A program made the position numbers and the translations under genes. Positions 15,060-23,737 of a DNA stretch of 64,000 nucleotides are shown piece after piece. Source of the DNA: Pseudonocardia sediminis (GTDB taxonomy: Bacteria > Actinomycetota > Actinomycetes > Mycobacteriales > Pseudonocardiaceae). Positions within the stretch are counted from its first letter, which is position 1. The number at the start of each line of letters is the position of its first letter. The DNA is taken from positions 6,136,001-6,200,000 of the forward strand of contig NZ_SHKL01000001.1 in assembly GCF_004217185.1 (NCBI RefSeq). Direction: 5' to 3'. A model generated the notes under the pieces. It saw only the letters and a list, made by a program, of their open reading frames with translations, was not told the origin of the DNA and ran no database searches.

Positions 15060-17897
15060 GTGGACACCACCGGACCCCGGACCCCGGCTGAGAACAGCGG
15101 CGCCCGGAACAGCGACACACAGAACACCGGCGAACGGAACGGCAACGCCGAGATGCTCGCTCCCGACTCGTTGTCCGCGCACTCCGGTGTCGTGTCCGAG
15201 TCCGAGCACCAGGCCCTGCGCGCCGACATCCGCCGGCTCTCCACGATGCTCGGCCAGACGCTGTCCGAGCAGGCCGGCCCGGAGCTGCTGGAGCTCGTCG
15301 AGCAGGTCCGCCGCCGGGCCCGCGAGGTGACCTCCGGCGAGGCCGAGCCGGACGCCGTCGCCGCCCTGCTCGACGGCGTCGACGCCGGGACCGCGGTCGT
15401 CCTGGCGCGGGCCTTCTCCCAGTACTTCCAGCTGGCCAACGTGGCCGAGCAGTTACACCGCTCCCGGGAGCTGCGCGCGCTGCGCCCGGCCGACGCGCGC
15501 CCGTTGCGCACGGTCATGCGGCGCCTGGCCGCCGAGGCCGACCCCGACGAGGTCGCCGACGTCCTGGCCCGCGCCCAGCTTCGGCCGGTGTTCACCGCGC
15601 ACCCCACGGAGTCGTCGCGGCAGTCGGTCCTGGCGATCCTGCGCCGGGTCGTCGACGGCCTGAACGACGGGGTCTCCGACCGGTCGCTCGGCTCGCTGGT
15701 GGACCTGCTCTGGCAGACCGACGAGATCCGTCCCGGCAAGCCCACGGTCACCGACGAGGCGCGCAACATCGCCTGGTTCGCCGAGCGCCTGGGCGAGCTC
15801 ACGGTGCCCGACCTGCTCGACGAGTTCGCCTCCGAGGCCGAGGCCGCCGGGCTCACCGTCCCCGAGGACACCCGGCCGCTGGCGCTGGGCTGCTGGGTCG
15901 GCGGTGACCGGGACGGCAATCCGAACGTCACCGCGGGCGTGACCCGTGAGGTCCTCGAGCTCTACGCCGACCGGGCGTTGAAGATCCACGGACGGCTGGT
16001 CGAGCAGCTGACCACCGAGCTGTCGGTGTCGACGCGGGTGATGGGGGTGTCGGAGGAGCTGCGCGGGTCGCTGGCCCGCGACCGCCGGGCGCTGCCGGAG
16101 GTCTACGAGAGGTTCGTCCGGCTCAACGCGCACGAGCCCTACCGGCTCAAGCTCTCCTACGTCCAGGCCCGGCTGCTGCGCACCCGCACCCGGATCGCCG
16201 AGCAGGCCCCGCACGTCGAGGGCCTGGACTACCTGGGCGCGCAGGGGTACCTGGAGGACCTGGCCGTCCTGGACCGGTCGCTGCGCGGGCACCTGGGCAC
16301 CCGCATCGCCGAGGGCACGCTGGCCCGGGCGATCCGCTCGGCCCGCGCGCTCGGACTGCACCTGGTCGAGCTCGACGTCCGCGAGCACAGCCAGAAGCAC
16401 CACGACGCCCTGGGCGCGATCTTCGACGCGATCGGTGAGCTGGACAAGCCCTATGCGGAGCTGACCCGCGAGGAGCGCCGCGAGCTGCTCTCGACCGAGC
16501 TGCGCGGGCGACGGCCGCTGATCCGGCGGCACTACGGCGTGCCCGACGATGCCGCGAAGGTGATCGACACGTTCGACACGCTGCACGCCGTGCAGCACGA
16601 GTTCGGGCCGGACGTCGCGCGCACCTACATCGTGTCGATGGCCCAGGACGTCGACGACCTGCTCGCCGTGGCGGTGCTGGCCCGCGAGTCGTACATGGTC
16701 GAGCTGAACGAGAACCCGCGCTCGTCGGTGGACCTGGTCCCGCTGTTCGAGACGGTCGAGGAGCTGTCGAAGGCGGGCGAGCTGCTCGAGGGGCTTCTGG
16801 CCGACCCCGGCTACCGCCAGCAGGTCCGCAACCGCGGTGACCTGCAGGAGATCATGCTGGGCTACTCGGACTCGAACAAGGGCGCCGGGATCACCAGCTC
16901 GCAGTGGGAGATCCACCGGGCCCAGCGCCAGCTGCGCGACGTCGCCGCCGAGCACGGGATCAGGCTGCGCCTGTTCCACGGCCGCGGCGGCTCGGTCGGG
17001 CGCGGTGGCGGGCCGGCCGGGGAGGCCATCGCGTCGGCGCCGTTCGGGTCGGTGGACGCGACGATGAAGCTCACCGAGCAGGGCGAGGTCATCTCGGACA
17101 AGTACTCGTTGCCCACGCTCGCGCACGACAACCTGGAGATCCTGCTGGCCTCGATGCTCGACGCGTCGCTGCTGCACCAGGCCTCCCGCTGGCCGGAGAA
17201 GACCCTGGAGCGCTGGGACGAGGTGATGACCTGCGTCTCCGCGGCCTCCACCGAGTCCTACCGGACACTCGTCGGCGACCCCGACCTGCCGGAGTTCTTC
17301 ACCGCCGCCACCCCGGTGGAGGAGCTGGGACGGCTCAACGTCGGCTCCCGGCCGTCGAAGCGCCCGGGAGCCGGCCCTCCGACGCTGGACGACCTGCGCG
17401 CGATCCCGTGGGTGTTCGGGTGGACGCAGACCCGGATGGTCGTGCCGGGCTGGTACGGCCTGGGCTCGGGCCTGCGCGCCGCCCGCGAGGCCGGGCACAC
17501 CGAGGCGCTGCAGGAGATGCGCGAGTGGGCGTTCTTCTCCAACCTGATCGGCAACGTCGAGATGACGCTGGCCAAGACCGACCTGCGGATCGCCTCGACC
17601 TACGTCGCCGCCCTCGTCGAGCCCGCGCAGCAGAAGCTGTTCGACCTGATCCGCGCCGAGCACGAGCTGACCCTGCGTGAGCTGCTCGCCCTGACCGGGG
17701 ACAAGGCGCTGCTGGCCCGGCACCCGGTGCTGCGCAACACCCTCGAGGTCCGCAACGGCTACCTCGAGCCGCTGCACCACCTGCAGGTCGAGCTCCTCGC
17801 TCAGCGGCGGGCGACCGAGGAGCCCGACCCCGACCTGGAGCGCGCCCTGCTGCTGACGATCAACGGCATCGCCGCCGGCATGAAGAACACCGGCTGA
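15060..17897 (+). CDS. ppc: Phosphoenolpyruvate carboxylase
   Basis: The 945-residue length suits bacterial PEPC. Catalytic motifs are FTAHPTESSRQS (His181), GYSDSNKGAGITSSQW and the glycine-rich loop FHGRGGSVGRGGGP; the C-terminal tail ends MKNTG, matching the family's conserved carboxy end. The enzyme carboxylates PEP to oxaloacetate to refill the TCA cycle. GTG 15060 follows AGGT by 7 nt; an internal ATG at 15153 (codon 32) is an alternative, since the first 30 residues are Asn/Thr-rich and unconserved. Codon 132 is TTA, very rare in a genome of this composition. It converges with the desaturase gene, 16 nt apart. Confidence 0.95.
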   Translation: MDTTGPRTPAENSGARNSDTQNTGERNGNAEMLAPDSLSAHSGVVSESEHQALRADIRRLSTMLGQTLSEQAGPELLELVEQVRRRAREVTSGEAEPDAVAALLDGVDAGTAVVLARAFSQYFQLANVAEQLHRSRELRALRPADARPLRTVMRRLAAEADPDEVADVLARAQLRPVFTAHPTESSRQSVLAILRRVVDGLNDGVSDRSLGSLVDLLWQTDEIRPGKPTVTDEARNIAWFAERLGELTVPDLLDEFASEAEAAGLTVPEDTRPLALGCWVGGDRDGNPNVTAGVTREVLELYADRALKIHGRLVEQLTTELSVSTRVMGVSEELRGSLARDRRALPEVYERFVRLNAHEPYRLKLSYVQARLLRTRTRIAEQAPHVEGLDYLGAQGYLEDLAVLDRSLRGHLGTRIAEGTLARAIRSARALGLHLVELDVREHSQKHHDALGAIFDAIGELDKPYAELTREERRELLSTELRGRRPLIRRHYGVPDDAAKVIDTFDTLHAVQHEFGPDVARTYIVSMAQDVDDLLAVAVLARESYMVELNENPRSSVDLVPLFETVEELSKAGELLEGLLADPGYRQQVRNRGDLQEIMLGYSDSNKGAGITSSQWEIHRAQRQLRDVAAEHGIRLRLFHGRGGSVGRGGGPAGEAIASAPFGSVDATMKLTEQGEVISDKYSLPTLAHDNLEILLASMLDASLLHQASRWPEKTLERWDEVMTCVSAASTESYRTLVGDPDLPEFFTAATPVEELGRLNVGSRPSKRPGAGPPTLDDLRAIPWVFGWTQTRMVVPGWYGLGSGLRAAREAGHTEALQEMREWAFFSNLIGNVEMTLAKTDLRIASTYVAALVEPAQQKLFDLIRAEHELTLRELLALTGDKALLARHPVLRNTLEVRNGYLEPLHHLQVELLAQRRATEEPDPDLERALLLTINGIAAGMKNTG

Positions 17898-17913
17898 GGG
17901 GGTCGCTCCGGCG

Positions 17914-18837
17914 TCAGGCCTTCACCGCGAGCTTCTCCAGACGGGCCGGCGTCGGCCAGCGGACGTCGCGGGCCCAGCCGAGCTTCTCGAACAGCCGGAT
18001 CACCCCGGCGGAGATGTCGATCTCGCCCCGGCCGACGCCGTGCCGGGCCGAGGTGGGGTCGGCGTGGTGCAGGTTGTGCCAGGACTCGCCCATGCTCGGG
18101 ATGGCCAGCAGCCAGACGTTGGTCGAGCGGTCGCGGCTGGTCCACGGCCGCTCGCCGACGAGGTGGCAGATCGAGTTCGTCGACCACGCGACGTGGTGGG
18201 TCAGCGCGACCCGCACCAGCCCGGCCCAGAAGAACGCGGTGAACGCCCCCCACCAGCTCATCGTGACCAGACCGCCGACCACGGCCGGCCCGAACAGGCT
18301 CAGCACGGTGAGCGCGGTGAACGCGCGGTGCACCGCGGACATGTCCCGGTCGGCGAGCAGGTCGGGGGTGAACCGGCGCTGGTCGGTCATGTCCCGGTCG
18401 AACAGCCAGCCCATGTGGGCGTGCCAGAACCCGCGGACCAGCGCACGGGGCGACGTCCCGTAGCGCCACGGCGAGTGCGGGTCGCCCTCCTTGTCGGCGT
18501 AGGCGTGGTGGCGACGGTGGTCGGCGACCCAGTGCCGGACGGGGCCCTGCACGGCCAGGCTGCCGGCCACCGCGAGGCCGATCCGCAGCCCGCGGTTCGC
18601 GGTGAACGCCCGGTGGGTGAACAGACGGTGGAACCCGACCGTCACCCCGAGCATGGAGACGACGTAGAGACCGACCGCCATCCCCGCGTCGAGCAGGCTC
18701 AACCCCCATCCCCAGGCCAGCGGCACGGCCGCGACCAGCGCCAGCGCGGGCACGGCGGCGAACACGTAGACGAACACGTGCGGGGCGATGTGGCGCTGAT
18801 GGTCGGACAGGGCACGGGGTGGGGCGGCTTCCGGCAC
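17914..18837 (-). CDS. Acyl-CoA/acyl-lipid delta-9-type desaturase
   Basis: A 307-residue membrane di-iron desaturase. The three histidine boxes are HRLFTH (about residue 71), HRRHH (about 108) and HNLHH (about 248), each following hydrophobic segments (about 22-42, 48-70, 155-190). It should insert a cis double bond into long-chain acyl groups at the membrane. GTG 18837 is chosen because AAAGG lies about 11 nt upstream; residues encoded further upstream are Arg/Gly-rich and unconserved. The 115-nt gap to the upstream gene suggests its own promoter. Confidence 0.9.
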   Translation of the reverse strand: MPEAAPPRALSDHQRHIAPHVFVYVFAAVPALALVAAVPLAWGWGLSLLDAGMAVGLYVVSMLGVTVGFHRLFTHRAFTANRGLRIGLAVAGSLAVQGPVRHWVADHRRHHAYADKEGDPHSPWRYGTSPRALVRGFWHAHMGWLFDRDMTDQRRFTPDLLADRDMSAVHRAFTALTVLSLFGPAVVGGLVTMSWWGAFTAFFWAGLVRVALTHHVAWSTNSICHLVGERPWTSRDRSTNVWLLAIPSMGESWHNLHHADPTSARHGVGRGEIDISAGVIRLFEKLGWARDVRWPTPARLEKLAVKA

Positions 18838-18952
18838 GGAGTGGGACCTTTCGGAGATTTCGGGTGTCGGGGGACGATCCTGCTGGATCCGGGGCCATGA
18901 GGGGACACCCCGGCGGGCGTGAGACCTGCCACCGGGGCCGGTCCAGAGAGAG

Positions 18953-19882
18953 TCAGTACCCCGAGGAGAGCGGCGGAACCGGCCTTCCCTCGACAATCCG
19001 GTGCCGGATCCCGCCGAGGTGCTCGACGCTCAGGCGGACCTCGTCGCCCGGGACCAGCCAGCCGCGGAAGTTCTCCGGGTCCAGGGCGAAGTGCTCGAAC
19101 AGGCAGCCGGACGGCACGGTGCCGGACCCGATCACGTCGCCCGGTCGCAGGCGGGTGCCGCGCGAGGCGTAGGCGATCATGTCGTCGAAGCCCCAGTCGA
19201 CGTCGTCCCAGCTCCCGGCGCTGACCGCCTCGCCGTTGACGGTCCCGGTCATCGCCGCGGTGAACCCTCGCCCGTGGCGGTGCGGCTCCAGCTCGTCGGC
19301 GGTGACGAGCATCGGGCCGAGCGTGTTCGCCGAGTCCTTGCCCTTGGCCGGGCCCAGGCCGAGCGCCATCTCGTCGATCTGCAGGTCACGCCCGCTCCAG
19401 TCGCAGAGCAGCGTGTAGCCCGCGATGTGGTCCCAGGCGTCGGCCGGGGCGATGTCCGCCCCGGCCTTCCCGATCACGGCGGCGACCTCGAGCTCGTAGT
19501 CGAAGCGCTCGCACCCGGGCGGGACCGGGACGTCGTCGTGCGGGCCGATCACGGCGGCGACGTTGGAGAAGTAGAACGGGGGATAGCGCTCGTGGCGCTC
19601 GTCGACGGTCATGTTGGCCGGGCCGGAACAGTTGCGCAGGTGCTGCAGGAACCCGACGAAGTCACGCAGTGACCGCGGCTGCAGCGGGGCCCGCAGCGTC
19701 AGACCCTCCAGCGCGACGGTCTCGGACGGCGCCGTCCCGATCGTCGCCGCGGCGGCGGCCAGGTCCCCGGTGTCGAGCAGGTCGACCATCGTGACGCCCG
19801 GATCCGCGCCCAGCACGACGTCGCCGGAGACGAGCCCGACCCGGTCGTCCCCGGCGGGCGAGGCGTAGGTGACGAAGCGCAT
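18953..19882 (-). CDS. Fumarylacetoacetate hydrolase (FAH) family protein
   Basis: A 309-residue protein of the FAH superfamily: an N-terminal lid domain of about 100 residues, then the catalytic fold with the metal-binding segment FDYELEVAAVIG and the later conserved LLCDWSGRDLQ and KGKDSANTLGP blocks. Members cleave or decarboxylate 2-oxo acids and acylpyruvates using Mg or Ca. The first nucleotide overlaps the stop of the metallo-hydrolase gene (TGATG), so the two are one operon. The substrate is unknown; a ring-cleavage or 2-ketoacid pathway is plausible. Confidence 0.88.
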   Translation of the reverse strand: MRFVTYASPAGDDRVGLVSGDVVLGADPGVTMVDLLDTGDLAAAAATIGTAPSETVALEGLTLRAPLQPRSLRDFVGFLQHLRNCSGPANMTVDERHERYPPFYFSNVAAVIGPHDDVPVPPGCERFDYELEVAAVIGKAGADIAPADAWDHIAGYTLLCDWSGRDLQIDEMALGLGPAKGKDSANTLGPMLVTADELEPHRHGRGFTAAMTGTVNGEAVSAGSWDDVDWGFDDMIAYASRGTRLRPGDVIGSGTVPSGCLFEHFALDPENFRGWLVPGDEVRLSVEHLGGIRHRIVEGRPVPPLSSGY

Positions 19883-20838
19883 CAGTCCTGCTCCCCCTGC
19901 TTCTCGCCGAAGCCCTCCAGGGCGGCGATCCGGCCGAGCACGGTGAGCCGGTCCGGGCGGGCCATGGCCGGGTCGAGCTCCTGGTAGACGTTGATGACGT
20001 TCTGGGCGAGACGACCGTACTCGGGGAGCGCGGCGTAGTCGCCGAGGTCGATCGAGGCGATGGCGTCGTCGACGTCGAGACCGTCGGCGAAACGCTTCCT
20101 GGCCTCCGCCTCCACCCAGGTCAGGTACTCGCGGACGCGGTGCACGCCGGTCTTGTCGGTGACCGGCCCGTGCCCGGGGACGATCGTGGTGACGTCCATG
20201 TCGAGGATCCGGTCGCAGGCGCCGATCCAGCGCGAGATCGGTCCGGCCCAGGCGATCGGGGTGCCGCCGATGAACAGGATGTCGCCGGAGTAGAGGATCC
20301 CCGCGTCCGGGACGTGCACGAGCGTGTCGCCGGGGGTGTGCGCGGGCCCGACCTGGATCAGCGCCACCTCGCGCCCACCGACGTCGACGCTGGTCTCACC
20401 GCTGAAGGTCCGGGTCGGCCCGGTCGAGGTGATGCCCTCGAACTCGAACGGTCCGAAGATCTCACGGGCGAACTCCCCGGTCGGCGAGTCGAGCCGCTTG
20501 ACCCCGGCCAGCGCGTCGACGGCCTCCTGGTTCATCAGCTCGGCGGCGGCCTCCGAGGCGATGATCTCCACGCCCTCGCCGGCGACGAGCTCGTTTCCGA
20601 AGTAGTGGTCGCCGTCGGAGTGCGTGTTGACGACGGTGGCGACGGGGTGGGTGTCGGTGACCGGCGAGATCGCGTCGAGCATCCTCCGGGCCCCGGCCAG
20701 GTCGAACAGCGTGTCCACCATCAGCGACTGCCCCGATCCGGTGACCAGCCCGGAGTTCGACCAGCCCCAGCTCCCGTCCGGCTGCAGCCACGCGTGACAG
20801 CCCCGGCCCAGGTCGTGCAGACCCTCGGTGTAGTCCAT
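19882..20838 (-). CDS. MBL-fold metallo-hydrolase
   Basis: A 318-residue metallo-beta-lactamase-fold hydrolase. The metal motif appears as NTHSDGDHYFGNE (HxxxDH), the next histidine is in VGPAHTPGDTLV, then LYSGDILF (Asp) and VPGHGPV (His). ATG 20838 has GAGGGA 8 nt upstream; an in-frame ATG 9 nt earlier lies too close to that site. The closest functional types are quinoprotein relay or glyoxalase-like hydrolases, but no substrate can be assigned. It heads an operon with the FAH protein and diverges from a Gfo/Idh dehydrogenase. Confidence 0.85.
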   Translation of the reverse strand: MDYTEGLHDLGRGCHAWLQPDGSWGWSNSGLVTGSGQSLMVDTLFDLAGARRMLDAISPVTDTHPVATVVNTHSDGDHYFGNELVAGEGVEIIASEAAAELMNQEAVDALAGVKRLDSPTGEFAREIFGPFEFEGITSTGPTRTFSGETSVDVGGREVALIQVGPAHTPGDTLVHVPDAGILYSGDILFIGGTPIAWAGPISRWIGACDRILDMDVTTIVPGHGPVTDKTGVHRVREYLTWVEAEARKRFADGLDVDDAIASIDLGDYAALPEYGRLAQNVINVYQELDPAMARPDRLTVLGRIAALEGFGEKQGEQD

Positions 20839-20868
20839 CGATCTCATCCCTCGCCGTCGGTCCACACA

Positions 20869-20882
20869 TGCGTTGACACGCA
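20869..20882. promoter_or_regulatory. Short dyad in divergent promoter
   Basis: TGCGT and ACGCA flank TGAC (20869-20882) in the 129-bp space between the metallo-hydrolase (minus) and Gfo/Idh (plus) genes. It also contains a TTGACA -35-like hexamer on the plus strand, though no matching -10 is evident. A shared operator is possible; the arms are only 5 bp. Confidence 0.3.
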
Positions 20883-20967
20883 CTCTGGCCCATCGGGGCG
20901 TGGTGGAGAAGAGTCGGGGGCGGACGCGCCGGACGACCGGCGCCCGCGACGAGTCGGAGGGACACCC

Positions 20968-22008
20968 ATGGCGGACGCCGTGCGCGCCGGGATCATCGGG
21001 GCGGGCTTCATCGGCACGGTGCACGCGCACGCCGTCCGGGCCGCCGGCGGGCAGGTCACGCGCGTGGCCGCGTCCACGCCGGACCGCGGCGCGCAAGCCG
21101 CGTCCCGTCTCGGCGCCCGCGCGGCCTCCGGGTCCGGTGAGGAGCTGGTCGACGCCGACGACGTCGACGTGGTGCACATCTGCACCCCGAACTCGACGCA
21201 CGTCCCGCTGGCCCGCCGCGCCCTGGCCGCCGGCAAGCCGGTCGTCTGCGAGAAGCCGCTGGCCACGAACCTGCCCGACGCCCGGCAGCTGGCGGGTGAG
21301 GCCGCCGGGCATGTCGCGACGGTGCCGTTCGTCTACCGCTTCTACCCCGCCGTCCGGGAGGCGCGGGCCCGTGTCGCCGCCGGTGGGGCCGGCCCGCTGA
21401 TCCTGCTGCACGGCGCGTACCTGCAAAACTGGCAGGCCGGTGACGGCCCGGCCGGCTGGCGCGGGGACGCCGCCGAGGGCGGCGCGCACCGGGCGTTCGC
21501 CGACGTCGGCGTGCACTGGTGCGACCTGGTCGAGTTCACCAGCGGGCACCGGATCACCCGGCTGCTGGCCACCACCGCGGCCGGGGGCCGGGCCACCACC
21601 GTGCAGTTCGCGACCGACGGCGGCGCCTCCGGGTCGGTCGTCGTCAGCCAGGCCGCGCACGGGCGTCGCAACGCGTTGCGGATCTCCCTCGACGGCGAGC
21701 GGGCCGCGTACCGCTTCGACCAGGAGGACCCGGAGACGCTGCTGGTCGGCGGCCCCGACGGCGATCTGGCCGTGCACCGCGGCGCGCCCGGCTACTCCGA
21801 CGCGGCCGCGCACTACTCGCTGCTCCCGCCCGGGCACCCGCAGGGCTACCAGGACTGCTTCAACGCCTTCGTCGCCGACTCCTACGCCGCGATCCGGGGC
21901 GAGACACCGGACGGCCTGCCGACGTTCGACGACGGCCTGCGCGCCGCCGTGCTGACCGATGCGGTGATCCGCTCCTCCGACTCCGCCGCGTGGGTGGACG
22001 TGCCCTGA
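20968..22008 (+). CDS. Gfo/Idh/MocA family oxidoreductase
   Basis: A 346-residue protein with the Rossmann motif GIIGAGFIGTVHAHAV at the N-terminus, the strand HICTPNSTH, and the family signature CEKPLA with the catalytic Lys. A central DVGVHWCDLVEF carries the usual Asp/His near the sugar site. Such enzymes oxidise or isomerise sugars or cyclitols with NAD(P). GGAGGG 6 nt before the ATG fixes the start. The gene diverges from the MBL/FAH operon. Its stop codon lies in a duplicated 20-bp segment (see 21992-22030). Confidence 0.88.
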   Translation: MADAVRAGIIGAGFIGTVHAHAVRAAGGQVTRVAASTPDRGAQAASRLGARAASGSGEELVDADDVDVVHICTPNSTHVPLARRALAAGKPVVCEKPLATNLPDARQLAGEAAGHVATVPFVYRFYPAVREARARVAAGGAGPLILLHGAYLQNWQAGDGPAGWRGDAAEGGAHRAFADVGVHWCDLVEFTSGHRITRLLATTAAGGRATTVQFATDGGASGSVVVSQAAHGRRNALRISLDGERAAYRFDQEDPETLLVGGPDGDLAVHRGAPGYSDAAAHYSLLPPGHPQGYQDCFNAFVADSYAAIRGETPDGLPTFDDGLRAAVLTDAVIRSSDSAAWVDVP

Positions 22009-22030
22009 CCAGGGTGGACGTGCCCTGACC
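21992..22030. repeat. 20-bp direct duplication across a stop codon
   Basis: GGGTGGACGTGCCCTGACC occurs at 21992-22010 and again at 22012-22030. The first copy contains the last codons and the TGA of the Gfo/Idh gene; the second lies just outside. It looks like a recent slippage duplication without effect on the protein. Confidence 0.85.
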
Positions 22031-22065
22031 GGGGCGGGCGTCACGACCCTGCTCGTGACGCCCCG

Positions 22066-22896
22066 GTGCTGCGCGAGACTGTGCGCGTGCAGTACCGCCA
22101 CGCCCCGGGCGCGAACTTCGCCGATCTCGACGCCGTCCTCGCCTCCGCACCCGGACGCCCGTCGCTGCCGGTGCGCCTGACGCTGGAGCTGTTCGGCCGG
22201 TGCCACGAGCAGCTCGGTGATCCCGGTCCGGTGGTGGTCTGGGACCCCTGCTGCGGGACCGGGCAGCTCCTCACCACGCTCGGGCTGCTGCGACGCGACG
22301 AGGTGGCCGCGCTCGTCGGCAGCGACGCCGACCCCGAGCCGCTCGCCCTCGCGGCCCGCAACCTGGCGCTGCTCACGCCCGGGGGTGCCGAGGCCCGGGC
22401 CGCCGAGCTGGACGCCCTGGCGTGGCAGCACGGCAAACCCGGCTACTCCGACGCCGCCGCGGCCGCCCGGAGGCTGGACCCGGCGCGGGAGGGACCGCCG
22501 TCCGAGGTCACGGTGGCCGACGCCTTCGACCCGGCGGCGACCGGCGGGATCGTCGCGCGGCATCGTCCGATGGTCGTGCTGGCCGATCTGCCCTACGGAC
22601 GGCAGACGAACTGGGCCGGCCGTGCCGCCGCCCCGCAGCCCGATGCCCCGGCCGGCGATCCGGGACCGCACGACGGCGCCGCGCCCGACGACGGCGCCGC
22701 GAGCGAGGCCGGCGAGCCGAGCCCGGAGGTCTCCTTCGTGTCGGCGCTGGCCCGGGTGCTGGACCCCGCCGCGGTCATCGCCGTGGTGGCGCAGACCCGG
22801 AAGGTCACGTTGCCGCCGGGGACGACCGCCCTGGAGCGCCTGCGTGTCGGCCACCGCGCTGCGGCGATCGTCCGGGCCGGCGACGTCGCGATCTGA
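22066..22896 (+). CDS. AviRa-like 23S rRNA (guanine) methyltransferase
   Basis: The protein has 276 residues. QYRHAPGANF near the start, the SAM-binding motif VVWDPCCGTGQLLTTLGLL, SDADPEPLALAARNLALL, a GKPGYSDAAAAARRL segment and LADLPYGRQTNW recall AviRa, the avilamycin-resistance enzyme that methylates a guanine (G2535) of 23S rRNA. DLPYG replaces the usual NPPY. A 35-residue Ala/Asp/Pro-rich insert at about 190-230 is specific to this copy. GTG 22066 is used; GTGs at 22081 and 22087 are alternatives. No antibiotic biosynthesis genes are nearby. Confidence 0.75.
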   Translation: MLRETVRVQYRHAPGANFADLDAVLASAPGRPSLPVRLTLELFGRCHEQLGDPGPVVVWDPCCGTGQLLTTLGLLRRDEVAALVGSDADPEPLALAARNLALLTPGGAEARAAELDALAWQHGKPGYSDAAAAARRLDPAREGPPSEVTVADAFDPAATGGIVARHRPMVVLADLPYGRQTNWAGRAAAPQPDAPAGDPGPHDGAAPDDGAASEAGEPSPEVSFVSALARVLDPAAVIAVVAQTRKVTLPPGTTALERLRVGHRAAAIVRAGDVAI

Positions 22897-22975
22897 CCCG
22901 GATGCTCCCCGTCGGACCGCGGTCCGACTCGGCGACCCGCGTGGCACCGGCGCCCCGGGCTGGGAAGGTGTCCCC

Positions 22976-23737
22976 ATGGCCGTCCTCGATCTGAACGCCG
23001 ATCTCGGCGAGTCCTTCGGGCAGTGGGTCCTCGGCGACGACGAGGCGATGCTCGGGCTCGTCACGTCGGCGAACGTGGCGTGCGGGTTCCACGCCGGCGA
23101 CCCCTCGACCCTGCGGTGGGCGACCGCGCACGCCGCACGCGGGGGCGTCGCCGTCGGGGCGCAGGTGTCGTACCCGGACCTGCGCGGGTTCGGGCGCCGG
23201 TTCGTCGACGTCGAGCCGTCGGCCCTGACCGACGACGTGCTCTACCAGCTGGGCGCGCTGGAGGCGATGTGCCGGGTCGCCGGGACCCGGGTCCGTTACG
23301 TCAAGCCGCACGGCGCGCTCTACAACGCCACGCGCACGCACACCGGGCAGGCCCGGGCCGTCGTCGAGGCGGTGCGTTCCTACGACCCGTCGCTGCCGGT
23401 CCTGGGCCTGCCCGGATCGGAGCTGCTGCGGGCGGCGGAGTCGGCCGGGCTGCGTGCGGTGCCGGAGTTCTTCGTCGACCGCGGGTACACCCCCGAGGGC
23501 GCGCTGGTCCCGCGCCGCGAGCCCGGTGCCCTGCTCGACGACGCCGCCGAGGCGACCGAGCGCCTGGTCCGGATGGTCACCGACGGCGTCGTCCGGGCCG
23601 TCGACGGGACGGACGTCGCGGTGCGGGCCGAGTCGGCCTGCGTGCACGGCGACTCCCCCGGCGCGGTGGCCATGGCGACCGCGGTCCGCGACGGCCTGGC
23701 CCGCGCCGGGGTGGAGCTGGCCGCCTTCACGACCTGA
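22976..23737 (+). CDS. pxpA: 5-oxoprolinase subunit A (LamB/YcsF family)
   Basis: A 253-residue protein that starts with the family signature LDLNADLGESFGQW, followed by ANVACGFHAGDP, KPHGALYN and CVHGDSPGAV. PxpA works with PxpB and PxpC to hydrolyse 5-oxoproline to glutamate using ATP. GGAAGG lies 7 nt before the ATG. The partner genes are not adjacent and not found anywhere in this window. The 3' end overlaps the convergent DUF998 gene by 11 nt. Confidence 0.9.
   Translation: MAVLDLNADLGESFGQWVLGDDEAMLGLVTSANVACGFHAGDPSTLRWATAHAARGGVAVGAQVSYPDLRGFGRRFVDVEPSALTDDVLYQLGALEAMCRVAGTRVRYVKPHGALYNATRTHTGQARAVVEAVRSYDPSLPVLGLPGSELLRAAESAGLRAVPEFFVDRGYTPEGALVPRREPGALLDDAAEATERLVRMVTDGVVRAVDGTDVAVRAESACVHGDSPGAVAMATAVRDGLARAGVELAAFTT

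Noticed and set aside
15453..17780. A 775-codon frame on the minus strand
   Set aside because: Antisense to the whole ppc gene, whose motifs are unmistakable; composition is typical of a shadow frame.
22066..22896. Avilamycin-type antibiotic biosynthesis or self-resistance cluster
   Set aside because: No polyketide synthase, glycosyltransferase or deoxysugar genes flank the AviRa-like gene.
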